From Butyrivibrio sp. (GTDB lineage Bacteria; Bacillota; Clostridia; Lachnospirales; Lachnospiraceae), in the NCBI GenBank assembly GCA_015056625.1, contig SVFY01000004.1, forward strand, positions 124,001-188,000: DNA of 64,000 nt, given 5' to 3'. The notes under the pieces were generated by a model, which was given only the letters and a program-made list of their open reading frames with translations, did no database searches and was not told the origin of the DNA. Both the position numbers and the translations under genes were made by a program. Positions 36,469 to 45,185 of the stretch are shown piece after piece; the first letter of the stretch is position 1, and each line of letters begins with the position of its first letter.

Positions 36469-37482
36469 TTACTGCATGATCTCTATATTATCGCTCGTCA
36501 TAGTGATAGTGACATTTCCATTTTTTGTCAGGTAGGTCTCGGTGCCATTAGCCGTAAGGATGTCTAGGACTTCCTGATCCTCAGGTTCGCCGTTACTGGA
36601 GGTTATGATGGCGTACTGAGGGCTTATGTACTTGATAAAAGCTTCAGTGTTGGCGTTATAGCGTCCATGGTGTGGGACCTTAAGGATCGTTGATCCAAGG
36701 CCTTCTGTCTTAAGGAGCTCTGAAAGGCGCTCGTACTCTGCATCTCCCGCAAAGAGCATGGAGTTATCCCCAAGAGCCACCCTGATGACCAATGATGAGT
36801 TGTTGCTGGTGCTGTCGTAGTAAACCGGAGACTGCGGAGGATATATGGTAAAAGAGATCCCGTCTGCAGCGTAGTTCAATGTCTCTGTGACGGTAGTCTC
36901 TTGTAGTCCGCTGTTCTCAAGGGCCTCTAAATATGCTGTTATATCATCAGACTCTTTTGAGTGATAAGTTGTGTATACTGTGCCAACTTCAAAGTTGCTT
37001 AAGATGTGGTCCGCGCCGCCCACATGATCCTTGTCAAAGTGAGTGATGATCAGCTCGTCCACTTTTGTAACTCCCTGCTCGTTAAGGAATTCAACCAGCT
37101 TGTCTGCCTTTTTATCAAGTCCTGTATCTATAATGGTGACATGTTCATCAGATATCAGGACAAATGCATCTGCTGCCCCACCCTTGATGCAGGTGATGGT
37201 GAGGGTGGTGTCTGTGGCAGTGGTGGTGATAGCAGTATCCTGAGATGTAATGGTGGTGGTCACATCAGTGGATTCCTGATGTGTGGATGTCGACGATTCG
37301 TTGTTTTCAGTAGACTGCTCAGTCTGCTGCGGATCTGCGCTGTTGGCAGGCGTTTCTTTTCCGCACCCTGCAAGACATAAGGTGGTGAATATGGTAATAA
37401 ACGCTAGTTTTTTCCGCATTTTGCTAATCATATATCTTTTTACTCTAAAAAAATCTATTATTCTTGATACTATTCTTCCCAT
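36469..37482 (-). CDS. ComEC-type MBL-fold lipoprotein
   Basis: A 337-aa lipoprotein: lipobox LCLAGC (Cys ~40), a Thr/Ser-rich linker (~45-95), then a metallo-beta-lactamase domain like the C-terminal hydrolase of ComEC. Metal motif ITHFDKDHVGG (H-x-D-x-D-H), then LLFAGDAE and LKVPHHGRYNANTEAF. Likely an extracellular surface-attached nuclease or phosphodiesterase; DNA uptake is not implied by itself. Start at 37482 has AGGA 9 nt upstream; an ATG at MRKKLAF would give a cleaner signal peptide. Confidence 0.82.
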   Translation of the reverse strand: MGRIVSRIIDFFRVKRYMISKMRKKLAFITIFTTLCLAGCGKETPANSADPQQTEQSTENNESSTSTHQESTDVTTTITSQDTAITTTATDTTLTITCIKGGAADAFVLISDEHVTIIDTGLDKKADKLVEFLNEQGVTKVDELIITHFDKDHVGGADHILSNFEVGTVYTTYHSKESDDITAYLEALENSGLQETTVTETLNYAADGISFTIYPPQSPVYYDSTSNNSSLVIRVALGDNSMLFAGDAEYERLSELLKTEGLGSTILKVPHHGRYNANTEAFIKYISPQYAIITSSNGEPEDQEVLDILTANGTETYLTKNGNVTITMTSDNIEIMQ

Positions 37483-37792
37483 TCTTATTCTTCCTCGTTA
37501 TCCTGATAATCTTGTCCTTATGCTTGGGTGAAAACATTCATCTCATTAAAAGAGGTACAATACTTTTCATTTTTCTTGAGCCATTTATGGCATTTTGCAA
37601 AGAATTTTTCACCAATTTCTGGTACTGCTTTTTGCAGATCAAGCTTTTTCACCCAATCATCATCGTAAAATCGTATATTTTCAATTTTTGAGGTATACCC
37701 CTTTTTTCATTCTTTGACATGGTTTCTTTACAGCATTATAATAAAGCCTGCACTTTAAACCAACCTAAAAGATTTGTGAAAGGATCATAACC
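37483..37792. other. 310-bp intergenic region
   Basis: AT-rich spacer between divergent genes. Apart from the strong plus-strand promoter at 37714-37742 nothing conserved is seen; plus-strand ORFs here have no coding character. Confidence 0.4.
37714..37742 (+). promoter_or_regulatory. Perfect consensus sigma-A promoter
   Basis: TTGACA (37714-37719), exactly 17 nt, TATAAT (37737-37742). Start near 37749, leader about 44 nt, driving the small membrane protein gene. Confidence 0.85.
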
Positions 37793-38224
37793 ATGAAAGC
37801 TTTCAAATCATTTATGATAACACTCGCTATCATTCTTGCAATTGGCGGAATATTCCTGTTTGCGAGGAAATCCATAAGCAAGGATGTTGAGTCTACAGTT
37901 GAGACCGTTGAAGAAGCCAAAGAGACCAAGAAATCCACAGCAAACCCTATCAAAAAAGCTATCGTCAGCGAGGCAGTTGACCAGTACATTGAGAAGTCCG
38001 ATGGCAAGGTAAAAGAAATCGCAGAGTCCATGTCAGAAGAGGATAAGGACACAGTTACCGAGATCATTGCCAACAACGTTGAGCTTGAGGATATTCCGGA
38101 GGTACAGTCCTACATTTCAAGCGGAGACACCCAGGGACTTATGGAGTATGCCCAGGAAAACCTCTCTGCGGATGAGCAGGCACAGCTTGCAGAGCTGATG
38201 CTGAAATATGCGCTTAATCCATGA
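37793..38224 (+). CDS. Small membrane-anchored acidic protein, function unknown
   Basis: A 143-aa protein: one N-terminal transmembrane anchor (FMITLAIILAIGGIFLFA), then an acidic, helix-prone region rich in Glu/Lys/Asp, with MSEEDKDTVTEIIANN and LSADEQAQLAELMLKYAL segments. No known domain is recognised. Its perfect consensus promoter suggests strong constitutive expression. AAGGATC precedes the ATG. It ends in a shared bidirectional terminator. Confidence 0.7.
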   Translation: MKAFKSFMITLAIILAIGGIFLFARKSISKDVESTVETVEEAKETKKSTANPIKKAIVSEAVDQYIEKSDGKVKEIAESMSEEDKDTVTEIIANNVELEDIPEVQSYISSGDTQGLMEYAQENLSADEQAQLAELMLKYALNP

Positions 38225-38249
38225 TCACAGTTACATATTCAGTACATAA

Positions 38250-38279
38250 AAAGGCTGTCTGTTTATTCAGGCAGCCTTT
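38250..38279. terminator. Bidirectional terminator overlapping the MATE stop codon
   Basis: AAAGGCTGTCTG (38250-38261) and CAGGCAGCCTTT (38268-38279) form a stem with one mismatch and a TTTATT loop; its right arm includes the last codons of the convergent MATE gene. Confidence 0.75.
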
Positions 38280-39706
38280 ACTATATTTCTCACCCAGACT
38301 CCGCTCTTTACCAGGCAGAATCCGATTATGCACTTTAAGATTTCCAGATAGGAAACGATCATGAACACGTTCAAAGCTGGAAGCGATGTAAACCTTGAAA
38401 GGATATAGGCAGAAGGTACCGTCACTACCCAGGCAAAGCAGCTGTCAAAGAGGAAGGTCACTGCTGTCTTACCGCCTGAACGCATGGTGAAATATGACAC
38501 GTTGGCGTAGGCGTTTATGGGCATTACCATGGCAACTACCCAAATGCACCTTGTGGCCAGCAGCTTGATGTCATCCCCAGTGTTGTAGATCTGAGGTATG
38601 ATCGGCGCTGCGATCGCAAGGAGCGAACCCATGACAAAGGTACTCATGATACTAAGAGATGCCATTCTCCAGGCGCTCCTTCTGGCATTCACCAGTCTGT
38701 CAGCTCCAAGCTCCTGTCCAACAATGATCCCTGTTGAATTACCGATTGATAAGAACACTTCATTAAATATCTGGGAAATGGTTCCGCTGATATTCATTGC
38801 AGCGATCACCGCAATCCCCCTGACAGAATATGCCTGCAAAAGACTTGCCTGCGCAAGACTCCATAAAAACTCATTGCAAAGAAGCGGCAGAGACTTGGTA
38901 AGTATCGGAAGCACAAGACTTCCAGGGATCCTGAAGTGCCTGTAAAGTCCCCCAAAAAAGCTGTAATGTGTTCCCGGTCTGTGGGCTCCCACCAGAATAA
39001 TGGCAAGTTCAGCGAACCTTGAGATGACTGTAGCAATAGCAGCACCAAGGACTCCCATCTTGGGAAGTCCAAAGAGACCAAAGATCAGAAGTGCGTTAAA
39101 CACGAAGTTTATCACCATGGCGATCATACTGGCCACCATTGGAAGCGTTGTCCTTCCTGACTCTCTCATGGCACTGGCATAGACCTGTGCAAGACTGAAA
39201 GGCGCAAGTCCCACGATCATGATAGTAAGGTACCCTACCGCATAACCCAAAGTGGCGATCCTGTCGGCTTCCAGGGTATCTGCTGATATGTACAAGGAGA
39301 TGATGTCAGACCCCAGATTATGAAGTATAAATGCAGCAATAGTGAATATGGTGATGGCGGTAATAAGCTTAAATCTTATGGCATACCTTACGCCCTCCAT
39401 ATCTCCTTTTCCAAAGAACTGGGTGCTGTAGATACCTGCCCCTGCCAGCGATCCCCAGATACACAGATAAAAGATGAACAATATCTGGTTAACAATGGCC
39501 ACAGCTGACATCGGCAGTGTTCCCACCTGTCCAACCATGATATTGTCCAGAAGGCCAACAATATTGGACAGTGTGTTCTGCACTATCATCGGTACAACAA
39601 CAGTAGCGACGCGCCTGTAAAAGTCCGCATCGCCAAAGAGGCACTCTTTCAAAGTGAACTTATATCTGATTGCTTCTTCTCTGTTTCCAGTCTCAAAATT
39701 CTGCAT
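38267..39706 (-). CDS. MATE family efflux transporter
   Basis: A 479-aa inner-membrane protein with about 12 hydrophobic helices and duplicated halves, the MATE pattern of Na+/H+-coupled multidrug or metabolite export. Recognisable stretches include VVPMIVQNTLSNIVGLLDNIMVGQ (pieces PMIVQNTLSNIVGLLDNI), GSLAGAGIYSTQFFGKGD and IVGQELGADRLVNARR. Substrate unknown. It follows the EamA gene by 11 nt. Confidence 0.92.
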   Translation of the reverse strand: MQNFETGNREEAIRYKFTLKECLFGDADFYRRVATVVVPMIVQNTLSNIVGLLDNIMVGQVGTLPMSAVAIVNQILFIFYLCIWGSLAGAGIYSTQFFGKGDMEGVRYAIRFKLITAITIFTIAAFILHNLGSDIISLYISADTLEADRIATLGYAVGYLTIMIVGLAPFSLAQVYASAMRESGRTTLPMVASMIAMVINFVFNALLIFGLFGLPKMGVLGAAIATVISRFAELAIILVGAHRPGTHYSFFGGLYRHFRIPGSLVLPILTKSLPLLCNEFLWSLAQASLLQAYSVRGIAVIAAMNISGTISQIFNEVFLSIGNSTGIIVGQELGADRLVNARRSAWRMASLSIMSTFVMGSLLAIAAPIIPQIYNTGDDIKLLATRCIWVVAMVMPINAYANVSYFTMRSGGKTAVTFLFDSCFAWVVTVPSAYILSRFTSLPALNVFMIVSYLEILKCIIGFCLVKSGVWVRNIVKAA

Positions 39707-39717
39707 GAAATATTCTC

Positions 39718-40668
39718 TTACGACTTTTTCAAATTGATGTTAACAATAACGATTCCTGCACTTACAAGAAGTAGCGCCAGGAAGCTGCTTGGAGAAAATG
39801 CCTGTGAATACTCTCCAAGGAAAAGAGCTGACAAAACAACTCCCATTATAGGATTGATGAATCCCAGGATTGAAACCCTGCTCACCGGATTGTACTTAAG
39901 AAGTACGCCCCACATGGTGTAGGCTCCGGCGGAAATAAATCCCATGTAGATAAGATTAAGTGCGCATCCGGAGCTGTGGAATATGAGGCTTCCGCCCATG
40001 AGCCTTCCTACGATGAAAAGAACTATTCCTCCCACAAAGAACTGATAGCCACTTAAGACTACCGGGTTCTCATCCTTTGAAAAGATCTTGATAAGGCATC
40101 CGGACGCAGCATAGAAAGTGGCAGCTACAAGCATAGCGCCCTCACCAGCAAAGGTTATTGGCTCGCCTGCAAGAAGAGATGAACCTCCTCCAAATACTAC
40201 TATAATACCAAGAAATCCTATAATACAGCCAAGAATCTTTTTAAGAGTCATATTTTCAAGTCTGAAAATATATACCGCAAAGAGAACTGCAAGGAAATTC
40301 CCTGATGCATTTATAAGTGATCCTCTTACACCGCTGGTGTTTGCCAGTGACATGAAAAAGAAATAATACTGTCCAATGGTCTGCACAAGAGCAAGTATCA
40401 GTATGTTCTTAAAGGAACTAACCTTGGGAATAAGCGCTTTTCTTACCAGCAGAGATCCAAAAAGAATTGTCATAACGCCTGCTATCGTAAATCTCGCACC
40501 AGCAAGCATCAGACGTGAAGCTGTGTCATCTGCAGGAATCTGAAACAGCTCATATGCGATCTTGATCGCTGGAGATGCTGATCCCCATAAAACGCAGCAG
40601 AACACTGCAGTCAAAATAGTGACAGGCATGAAAGCCCAGATAGATGAACCTTTTTCTCTTTTAAACAC
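39718..40668 (-). CDS. EamA/DMT superfamily transporter
   Basis: A 316-aa drug/metabolite transporter with ten helices in two EamA repeats (CCVLWGSASPAIKI in the first, FYAASGCLIKIFS in the second), NTSGVRGSLINASGNFL between helices and the closing ISAGAYTMWGVLLKYNPVSR. Exported substrate cannot be inferred. Upstream neighbour sfsA is 29 nt away. Confidence 0.88.
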   Translation of the reverse strand: MFKREKGSSIWAFMPVTILTAVFCCVLWGSASPAIKIAYELFQIPADDTASRLMLAGARFTIAGVMTILFGSLLVRKALIPKVSSFKNILILALVQTIGQYYFFFMSLANTSGVRGSLINASGNFLAVLFAVYIFRLENMTLKKILGCIIGFLGIIVVFGGGSSLLAGEPITFAGEGAMLVAATFYAASGCLIKIFSKDENPVVLSGYQFFVGGIVLFIVGRLMGGSLIFHSSGCALNLIYMGFISAGAYTMWGVLLKYNPVSRVSILGFINPIMGVVLSALFLGEYSQAFSPSSFLALLLVSAGIVIVNINLKKS

Positions 40669-40697
40669 GAATTTTCCCTCAACAATCTTTCCTATAT

Positions 40698-41354
40698 TTA
40701 TTGCGAAACAATATATAGGCTATCTTCTGTCACCTTACATTTCAAGAATAAAATTTTAACACCGGCTTTTTTTGCTTCATAAAATGCCTTGGTAAAGTCA
40801 GGGTCAGTTACGTCATTGGGTCTTACTTCTGATATGCCCTCTCCTTGAATAACAAATGCTATCGCAGTATTAAATCCTGATTTAACAGCCGCGGAAAGCT
40901 CTCTTAAATGCTTGGCTCCACGCTCTGTTGGAGCGTCCGGAAAGTACCCTATCCCATCTACAAAAAGGGTGCATCCCTTAACTTCCATCAGGAACTTTTC
41001 ATCCCCTTTTTCCATGTAAAAATCTATCCTGGAATCGCCGTATTTATACTCAGGTTTAATTAGATCATAATAATTTTGTGCTAATAGCCACTCTTTTACC
41101 ACGGTGTTTGGCGCCTGGGAATCAATGTTTATTATCCGGCCATCTTTTTTGACTGCCACAAGGTCATAGGGTGTCTTTCTCTCAGGGTTTTCTGCCTTTT
41201 CAAGATATACAGTGCAGCCTGGGATAAGGAGCTCTTTGCAGCGACCTGTATTTTTCACATGAACAACAAGTTCATTGCCATCTAGATCTACTCTGGCAAT
41301 GAACCTGTTTGGTCTTGCTATGAATTTTGCTTTTACAATGTTTTGGTATTTCAA
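40698..41354 (-). CDS. sfsA: DNA/RNA nuclease SfsA
   Basis: A 218-aa SfsA-family protein ("sugar fermentation stimulation"), an OB-fold plus PD-(D/E)XK nuclease fold. Motifs: AKFIARPNRFIARV near the N-terminus, HVKNTGRCKELL, SRIDFYM (Asp) and FLMEVKGCTL (E-x-K), then FPDAPTERGAKHLREL. Standard length. ATG at 41354. Physiological role is not settled. Confidence 0.94.
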   Translation of the reverse strand: MKYQNIVKAKFIARPNRFIARVDLDGNELVVHVKNTGRCKELLIPGCTVYLEKAENPERKTPYDLVAVKKDGRIINIDSQAPNTVVKEWLLAQNYYDLIKPEYKYGDSRIDFYMEKGDEKFLMEVKGCTLFVDGIGYFPDAPTERGAKHLRELSAAVKSGFNTAIAFVIQGEGISEVRPNDVTDPDFTKAFYEAKKAGVKILFLKCKVTEDSLYIVSQ

Positions 41355-41395
41355 GATTATTGCTCCAAGATTTACGCGGTTGGCGCTACCGATAT

Positions 41396-42235
41396 TCAGC
41401 CGCCGCCAAGTATTACATTGACGTCAAAATCCTTGCCTGTCCTGGATTCATAAAAATCCTCTATGGTAAGCCCCTGATCCTTGGGGTCAAAATCCACGTC
41501 TTTGGCTTTGTTCCTAAGGTTCTCGTCATCTGTAAAGAATGCATAACCCATGTTATGTATCTGCCACTCATAGGCCATATCTTCTGCTGTGCGGTAGCTA
41601 ACCAGGTCTTTTCCATGAACAGGATGCTCATCAATAAGAGCCTGACAGATGATGATCATGTCTGCTTCACTATGTATCTTGTATGAGTTCTTAACCTTCC
41701 AGTTATCCGGAGTGTAAATGGCTTCAAACTCATCACCGGCGTAGTAAAATCTGTAGTTCTTGCCATTGCCATCAGTGTTGGTAAGCTCTATATCAGCAGC
41801 AGATTCAAGGATCCCGCCTGTTGAGCCCTCATCCAGGGAAGACATTGCCTTGCTTGCCGCATCTGACAAAGCATCCTCGGAAGCCCCATTCAGCGCATCC
41901 TTTGCAGCTTCCTTAACAGACTGTTTGACCGCGTCAGTAGCCTTCTCTCCGGCATCCTTGACACCGTCCTTGACGTTTTCCTTTACTTCATCAAGCACTC
42001 CGCTGTCTTTTACCACATCGATGCTATTTTTTACTTCATCTGCTATAGATGCCGCTGTTGGTGATGCATCCTGCATTACAGAAGATGCCCCGCTTGCCAT
42101 GTCGCTCATGGCATCCACAACGCCGCTTACAAGCTCGTTGGCATCATCAAGTCCTTCATTATAATCACTTAAGCTGCAGCCGGACAGGATCAATGAAACA
42201 ACAAGTCCTGCTGCCAGAATTTTCTTTTTCATCAT
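41396..42235 (-). CDS. Lipoprotein with Ala/Asp/Val-rich amphipathic repeats
   Basis: A 279-aa lipoprotein: lipobox SLILSGCS (Cys ~20). Residues ~30-140 are a low-complexity helical stretch of ~11-residue periodic units (VKENVKDGVKDAGEKATDAVK, quoted in part as VKENVKDGVKDAGEK) resembling apolipophorin/LEA-like repeats. Residues ~150-279 are a compact domain (NYRFYYAGDEFEAIYTPDNWKV...) of no family I recognise. ATG overlaps the Nudix stop by 4 nt (ATGA), so translation is coupled. Confidence 0.72.
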   Translation of the reverse strand: MMKKKILAAGLVVSLILSGCSLSDYNEGLDDANELVSGVVDAMSDMASGASSVMQDASPTAASIADEVKNSIDVVKDSGVLDEVKENVKDGVKDAGEKATDAVKQSVKEAAKDALNGASEDALSDAASKAMSSLDEGSTGGILESAADIELTNTDGNGKNYRFYYAGDEFEAIYTPDNWKVKNSYKIHSEADMIIICQALIDEHPVHGKDLVSYRTAEDMAYEWQIHNMGYAFFTDDENLRNKAKDVDFDPKDQGLTIEDFYESRTGKDFDVNVILGGG

Positions 42236-42720
42236 AAAATATTCCTGCCATTCAGCACCGCTTCGATCAGTTTGTCCTCTTTATCATAACGCATTTTCAG
42301 GGAAAAGAACTTATCACTTTTTTCAAGCTCCTTAAAGAAGATCTTATCTCCCTCCCATAAATTAAGGGCGTAGACATCATCTTTTTTCACCCACTCAAAC
42401 ACGCCTTCGTCGCAGGGGATAGGCTCACCCTCAGGTGCCTTGGCAGTGAAAAGACTCATCAGCTCATAGTCACCTTTGTCAGAAATAAAGGTGATCACCG
42501 CCCTGTAGCTTATTTTCTCCATCGGTATATCGTAACCGGTCTCCTCAAGGATCTCCCTTTTTATGCACTCTTCAGGGCTCTCTCCCTCTTCAAAGTGACC
42601 GCCAACGCCAATCCATTTGTCCTTGTTTATGTCTTTTTTCTTGGAAATCCTGTGCATCATGAGGTAGCTGTCACCTCTTTCAAGGTAACACAGAGTTGTA
42701 AGGTATTCAGATCTTGCCAT
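42232..42720 (-). CDS. Nudix hydrolase (MutT/8-oxo-dGTPase-like)
   Basis: A 162-aa Nudix protein with an intact Nudix box GHFEEGESPEECIKREILEETGYDI (quoted key parts: GHFEEGE, REILEETG) around residue 40-65, which binds Mg2+ and cleaves nucleoside diphosphate-x bonds. The opening TTLCYLERGDSYLMMHR is typical of 8-oxo-dGTP diphosphatases of Firmicutes. Located between rsmH and the lipoprotein gene. Confidence 0.9.
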   Translation of the reverse strand: MARSEYLTTLCYLERGDSYLMMHRISKKKDINKDKWIGVGGHFEEGESPEECIKREILEETGYDIPMEKISYRAVITFISDKGDYELMSLFTAKAPEGEPIPCDEGVFEWVKKDDVYALNLWEGDKIFFKELEKSDKFFSLKMRYDKEDKLIEAVLNGRNIL

Positions 42721-42737
42721 CTATATCTCCGATTTCT

Positions 42738-43781
42738 TTAACTTTTAATAGCCCAGCGCATCTTGGTGGACTTGCTGCGGGGATTGATCCTGCACTCCTC
42801 AGAAGAAGGCCTTATCACGTCAGATGAAACTTCGCTGTAAACGCCGTTTTTCTGAAGCTCTTTAAAGGACTTTTTCACAAGTCTGTCCTCTCCTGAATGA
42901 AAAGTCAGGATTGCCACTCTCCCGCCAGGATTAAGGATACCAGGGAGCTTTTCAAGGAATGCGTACAATACTTCAAACTCGCTGTTTACGTCTATTCGAA
43001 GAGCCTGGAACACTCTGGCGCAGCTCTTTTTCACAGCGTCAGCCTTCTCATCCTTAGGTAGCTTCCAGAGAGCGCTCTCGATGGCGTTTCGAAGGGCTGT
43101 GGTCGTGTCTATGCTTTCGCCCTTTTTCATAAGTGAAAAGACCTTGTCGGCTATCTCCTCGGCATTGGGTTCATCGGAGTTTTCAACCATCATGCCAACA
43201 AACTCATCTCTTGTGATGTGCTTAAGGCGCTCTGCTGCTGATTCTCCGTGAGCCGGGTCCAGGCGAAGATCTAAAGGGCCATCAACCTTGTAAGAAAAGC
43301 CCCTCTCAGGGTTATCAATCTGCATGGAAGATACGCCAAGGTCAGCCAGCGCAAAATCAAAGCCTCCAGCCTCAGCTGCCACCTGATCTATGTTTGCAAA
43401 GTTAATAAGCCTGAACTTAAAGGCATCTTCGCCAAAGCCAGCATCTCTAAGACGCTTTACGGTCTTTTCAGACTCTATAGGGTCAACATCAAGGCCGTAG
43501 ATACAACCACGGCCCTCCAGTTTTTCCAGCATCTTCCTGGTATGGCCACCGTACCCCAAAGTACAGTCAAGCCCCTGCTGCCCCGGCTGTATCTGCAAAA
43601 AGTCCAGGATTTCTTTTACCATGATGGAAATGTGCATTCCAGCAGGAGTTGAGCCCTTGGCAATTACATGGTCTATAGTGTCCTTGTACTTGTCAGGGTT
43701 CTGCTCTTTGTATTTTTCTTCAAACTTTTTTGGGTACTTGCCCGAATAGTGAACACGTCTCTTGTGCTGCTGTTCTGCCAT
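42738..43781 (-). CDS. rsmH: 16S rRNA (cytosine1402-N4)-methyltransferase RsmH-like, with N-terminal extension
   Basis: SAM-dependent methyltransferase that modifies C1402 of 16S rRNA. It has LDCTLGYGGHTRKML, YGLDVDP, FDFALADLGVSSMQID, RGFSYKVDGPLDLRLD and VAILTFHSGEDRLVKK, all RsmH signatures. The 347-aa protein has about 45 extra basic residues at the N-terminus (HKRRVHYSGKYPKKFEEKY). It is not in a dcw/mra cell-division cluster, so it may be the second RsmH paralogue found in some Clostridia. Confidence 0.9.
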   Translation of the reverse strand: MAEQQHKRRVHYSGKYPKKFEEKYKEQNPDKYKDTIDHVIAKGSTPAGMHISIMVKEILDFLQIQPGQQGLDCTLGYGGHTRKMLEKLEGRGCIYGLDVDPIESEKTVKRLRDAGFGEDAFKFRLINFANIDQVAAEAGGFDFALADLGVSSMQIDNPERGFSYKVDGPLDLRLDPAHGESAAERLKHITRDEFVGMMVENSDEPNAEEIADKVFSLMKKGESIDTTTALRNAIESALWKLPKDEKADAVKKSCARVFQALRIDVNSEFEVLYAFLEKLPGILNPGGRVAILTFHSGEDRLVKKSFKELQKNGVYSEVSSDVIRPSSEECRINPRSKSTKMRWAIKS

Positions 43782-43789
43782 TATCCGTT

Positions 43790-44215
43790 TTACTCCAGAT
43801 TGTCCTTGATCTGTTTAATAAGCTCGTCGTACTCAGCATCTGAAAGGAAGACCTTTTGTGGGTTCATCTCGAAAACTCCGCCCCACTCGTAGCCGTCCTT
43901 GTACTTGGGAACCAGGTGCATATGAAGGTGGCATCCTGTATCTCCGTATGCGCCGTAATTTACCTTGTCAGGATTAAATGACTTGTGAATAGCCTTTGCA
44001 GCTCTGTTTACGTCTGCAAAGAACTTGTTTCTGTCCTCGTCAGATATATCAACGATCTCACTGACATGATCCTTGTAAGCCACTATACATCTGCCCTTGT
44101 GGCTCTGCTCCTTAAAAAGGATCAGCTGGCTTACATCAAGGTCACAGATCTTAATTCCAAATTTTGCAAGAGGCTCCCCTCCTACACAGTATCCACAGTT
44201 ATTGTCTATTGCCAT
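43790..44215 (-). CDS. HIT family hydrolase
   Basis: A 141-aa histidine-triad protein with CHLHMHLVPKY (HxHxHxx) near residue 98; members hydrolyse nucleoside phosphoramidates or dinucleotides. Normal length. TAGGAGGAAAG precedes the ATG. It is 8 nt upstream of rsmH in the same unit. Confidence 0.92.
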   Translation of the reverse strand: MAIDNNCGYCVGGEPLAKFGIKICDLDVSQLILFKEQSHKGRCIVAYKDHVSEIVDISDEDRNKFFADVNRAAKAIHKSFNPDKVNYGAYGDTGCHLHMHLVPKYKDGYEWGGVFEMNPQKVFLSDAEYDELIKQIKDNLE

Positions 44216-44300
44216 TTCTCTTTCCTCCTAAATTATCGATAGAACAATTATATCGAATTCTGAGAGCGGTGGGTATAGGACGATTTTTACTTGTATTTAT

Positions 44301-44356
44301 TTGACGCACGTCAAGTATTTGTATATAATTAGTATAGATTATTTTACGCACGTCAA
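44301..44356 (+). promoter_or_regulatory. HipA-like module promoter with twin palindromic operators
   Basis: -35 TTGACG (44301-44306), 17 nt, -10 TATAAT (44324-44329). Operator 1 is the perfect palindrome TTGACG-CA-CGTCAA (44301-44314) over the -35; operator 2 TTTACG-CA-CGTCAA (44343-44356) lies just downstream of the -10. Their centres are 42 bp apart, four helical turns, so a repressor could bind both on one face and shut the promoter. Confidence 0.8.
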
Positions 44357-44375
44357 ATATTAATAGGTGGCATAC

Positions 44376-45185
44376 ATGGCAAAATTATCACTTCAAAAAC
44401 AAGATCTTACATATCTGAACTGGTCTCACATCCGCTCATCCAGTGGAACTGCAGGTACTTTCTTAAAATCCAGTTCTATTATCAGTGGCGAAAAGAAATA
44501 TTACAAGCTTTCAAATTTCGATCCCGCAAGAGGGATAGTTGGTCACGAATGTATAAACGAGATAATTGTTGACAGGCTTCTGACTATTTTAGGAATTGAT
44601 CATCTTGAATACGAGCTGATCTACGCTGATATTGAAATAGAGCAAAAGAAATACAGCACATGGTTGTGTGCTTCCAATGATTTTAAACATCGAGGAGAAA
44701 GTAAGGTTGCACTTGATGATTTTTACAGGATAGACTCTCTTCCTGGAGAATCTCATTATGATTTTTGTGTCCGCCATGGCTGGCAGAAGTACATTGACAC
44801 AATGCTTGTCATAGACTATTTGATCATGAACAGGGACAGACACGGCGCAAACATCGAAATATTACGTAACTCCAGAGCACATACGACCAGAATAGCTCCA
44901 CTTTTTGATCATGGTGTATCACTGCTGTACTCTTGTAATTCTGACCAGGAGGCTAAGCAGTTTGATGTTTTGGCGGATAAGCCATGCAACAATTTCATAG
45001 GAAGCTTTTCCTGCTATGAAAATCTCAAACTCTTAACTTCTAAAGTTAAGCCCCTGGCAGGTATTCTTAAGCCCAGCCACAAGAAAGAACTGTTCGACGG
45101 CCTTAATGATATTCTCTCAAAAACATTCAGGGATCAGATCTGGAAAATGATCTATGAAAGGTACAGGATTTATGAAGATCTATGA
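44376..45185 (+). CDS. HipA-like Ser/Thr kinase (HipT-type, no N-subdomain 1)
   Basis: A 269-aa kinase of the HipA fold. It starts directly in the kinase core: a Gly/Ser-rich loop SSSGTAGTFL (21-30) like the HipA/HipT P-loop with phosphorylatable serines, YYKLSN with a candidate ATP Lys (44), GHECINEIIVDRLL (Glu 58), catalytic loop MNRDRHGANIEIL (151-163, N-x-D-R-H-x-x-N) and metal motif LFDHGVSLL (177-184). Canonical HipA is about 440 aa and carries an N1 domain first; that domain is absent here. ATG 44376 follows AGGTGG; GTG 44367 is weaker. It overlaps the next gene by 14 nt. Probable toxin kinase; target unknown. Confidence 0.8.
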   Translation: MAKLSLQKQDLTYLNWSHIRSSSGTAGTFLKSSSIISGEKKYYKLSNFDPARGIVGHECINEIIVDRLLTILGIDHLEYELIYADIEIEQKKYSTWLCASNDFKHRGESKVALDDFYRIDSLPGESHYDFCVRHGWQKYIDTMLVIDYLIMNRDRHGANIEILRNSRAHTTRIAPLFDHGVSLLYSCNSDQEAKQFDVLADKPCNNFIGSFSCYENLKLLTSKVKPLAGILKPSHKKELFDGLNDILSKTFRDQIWKMIYERYRIYEDL

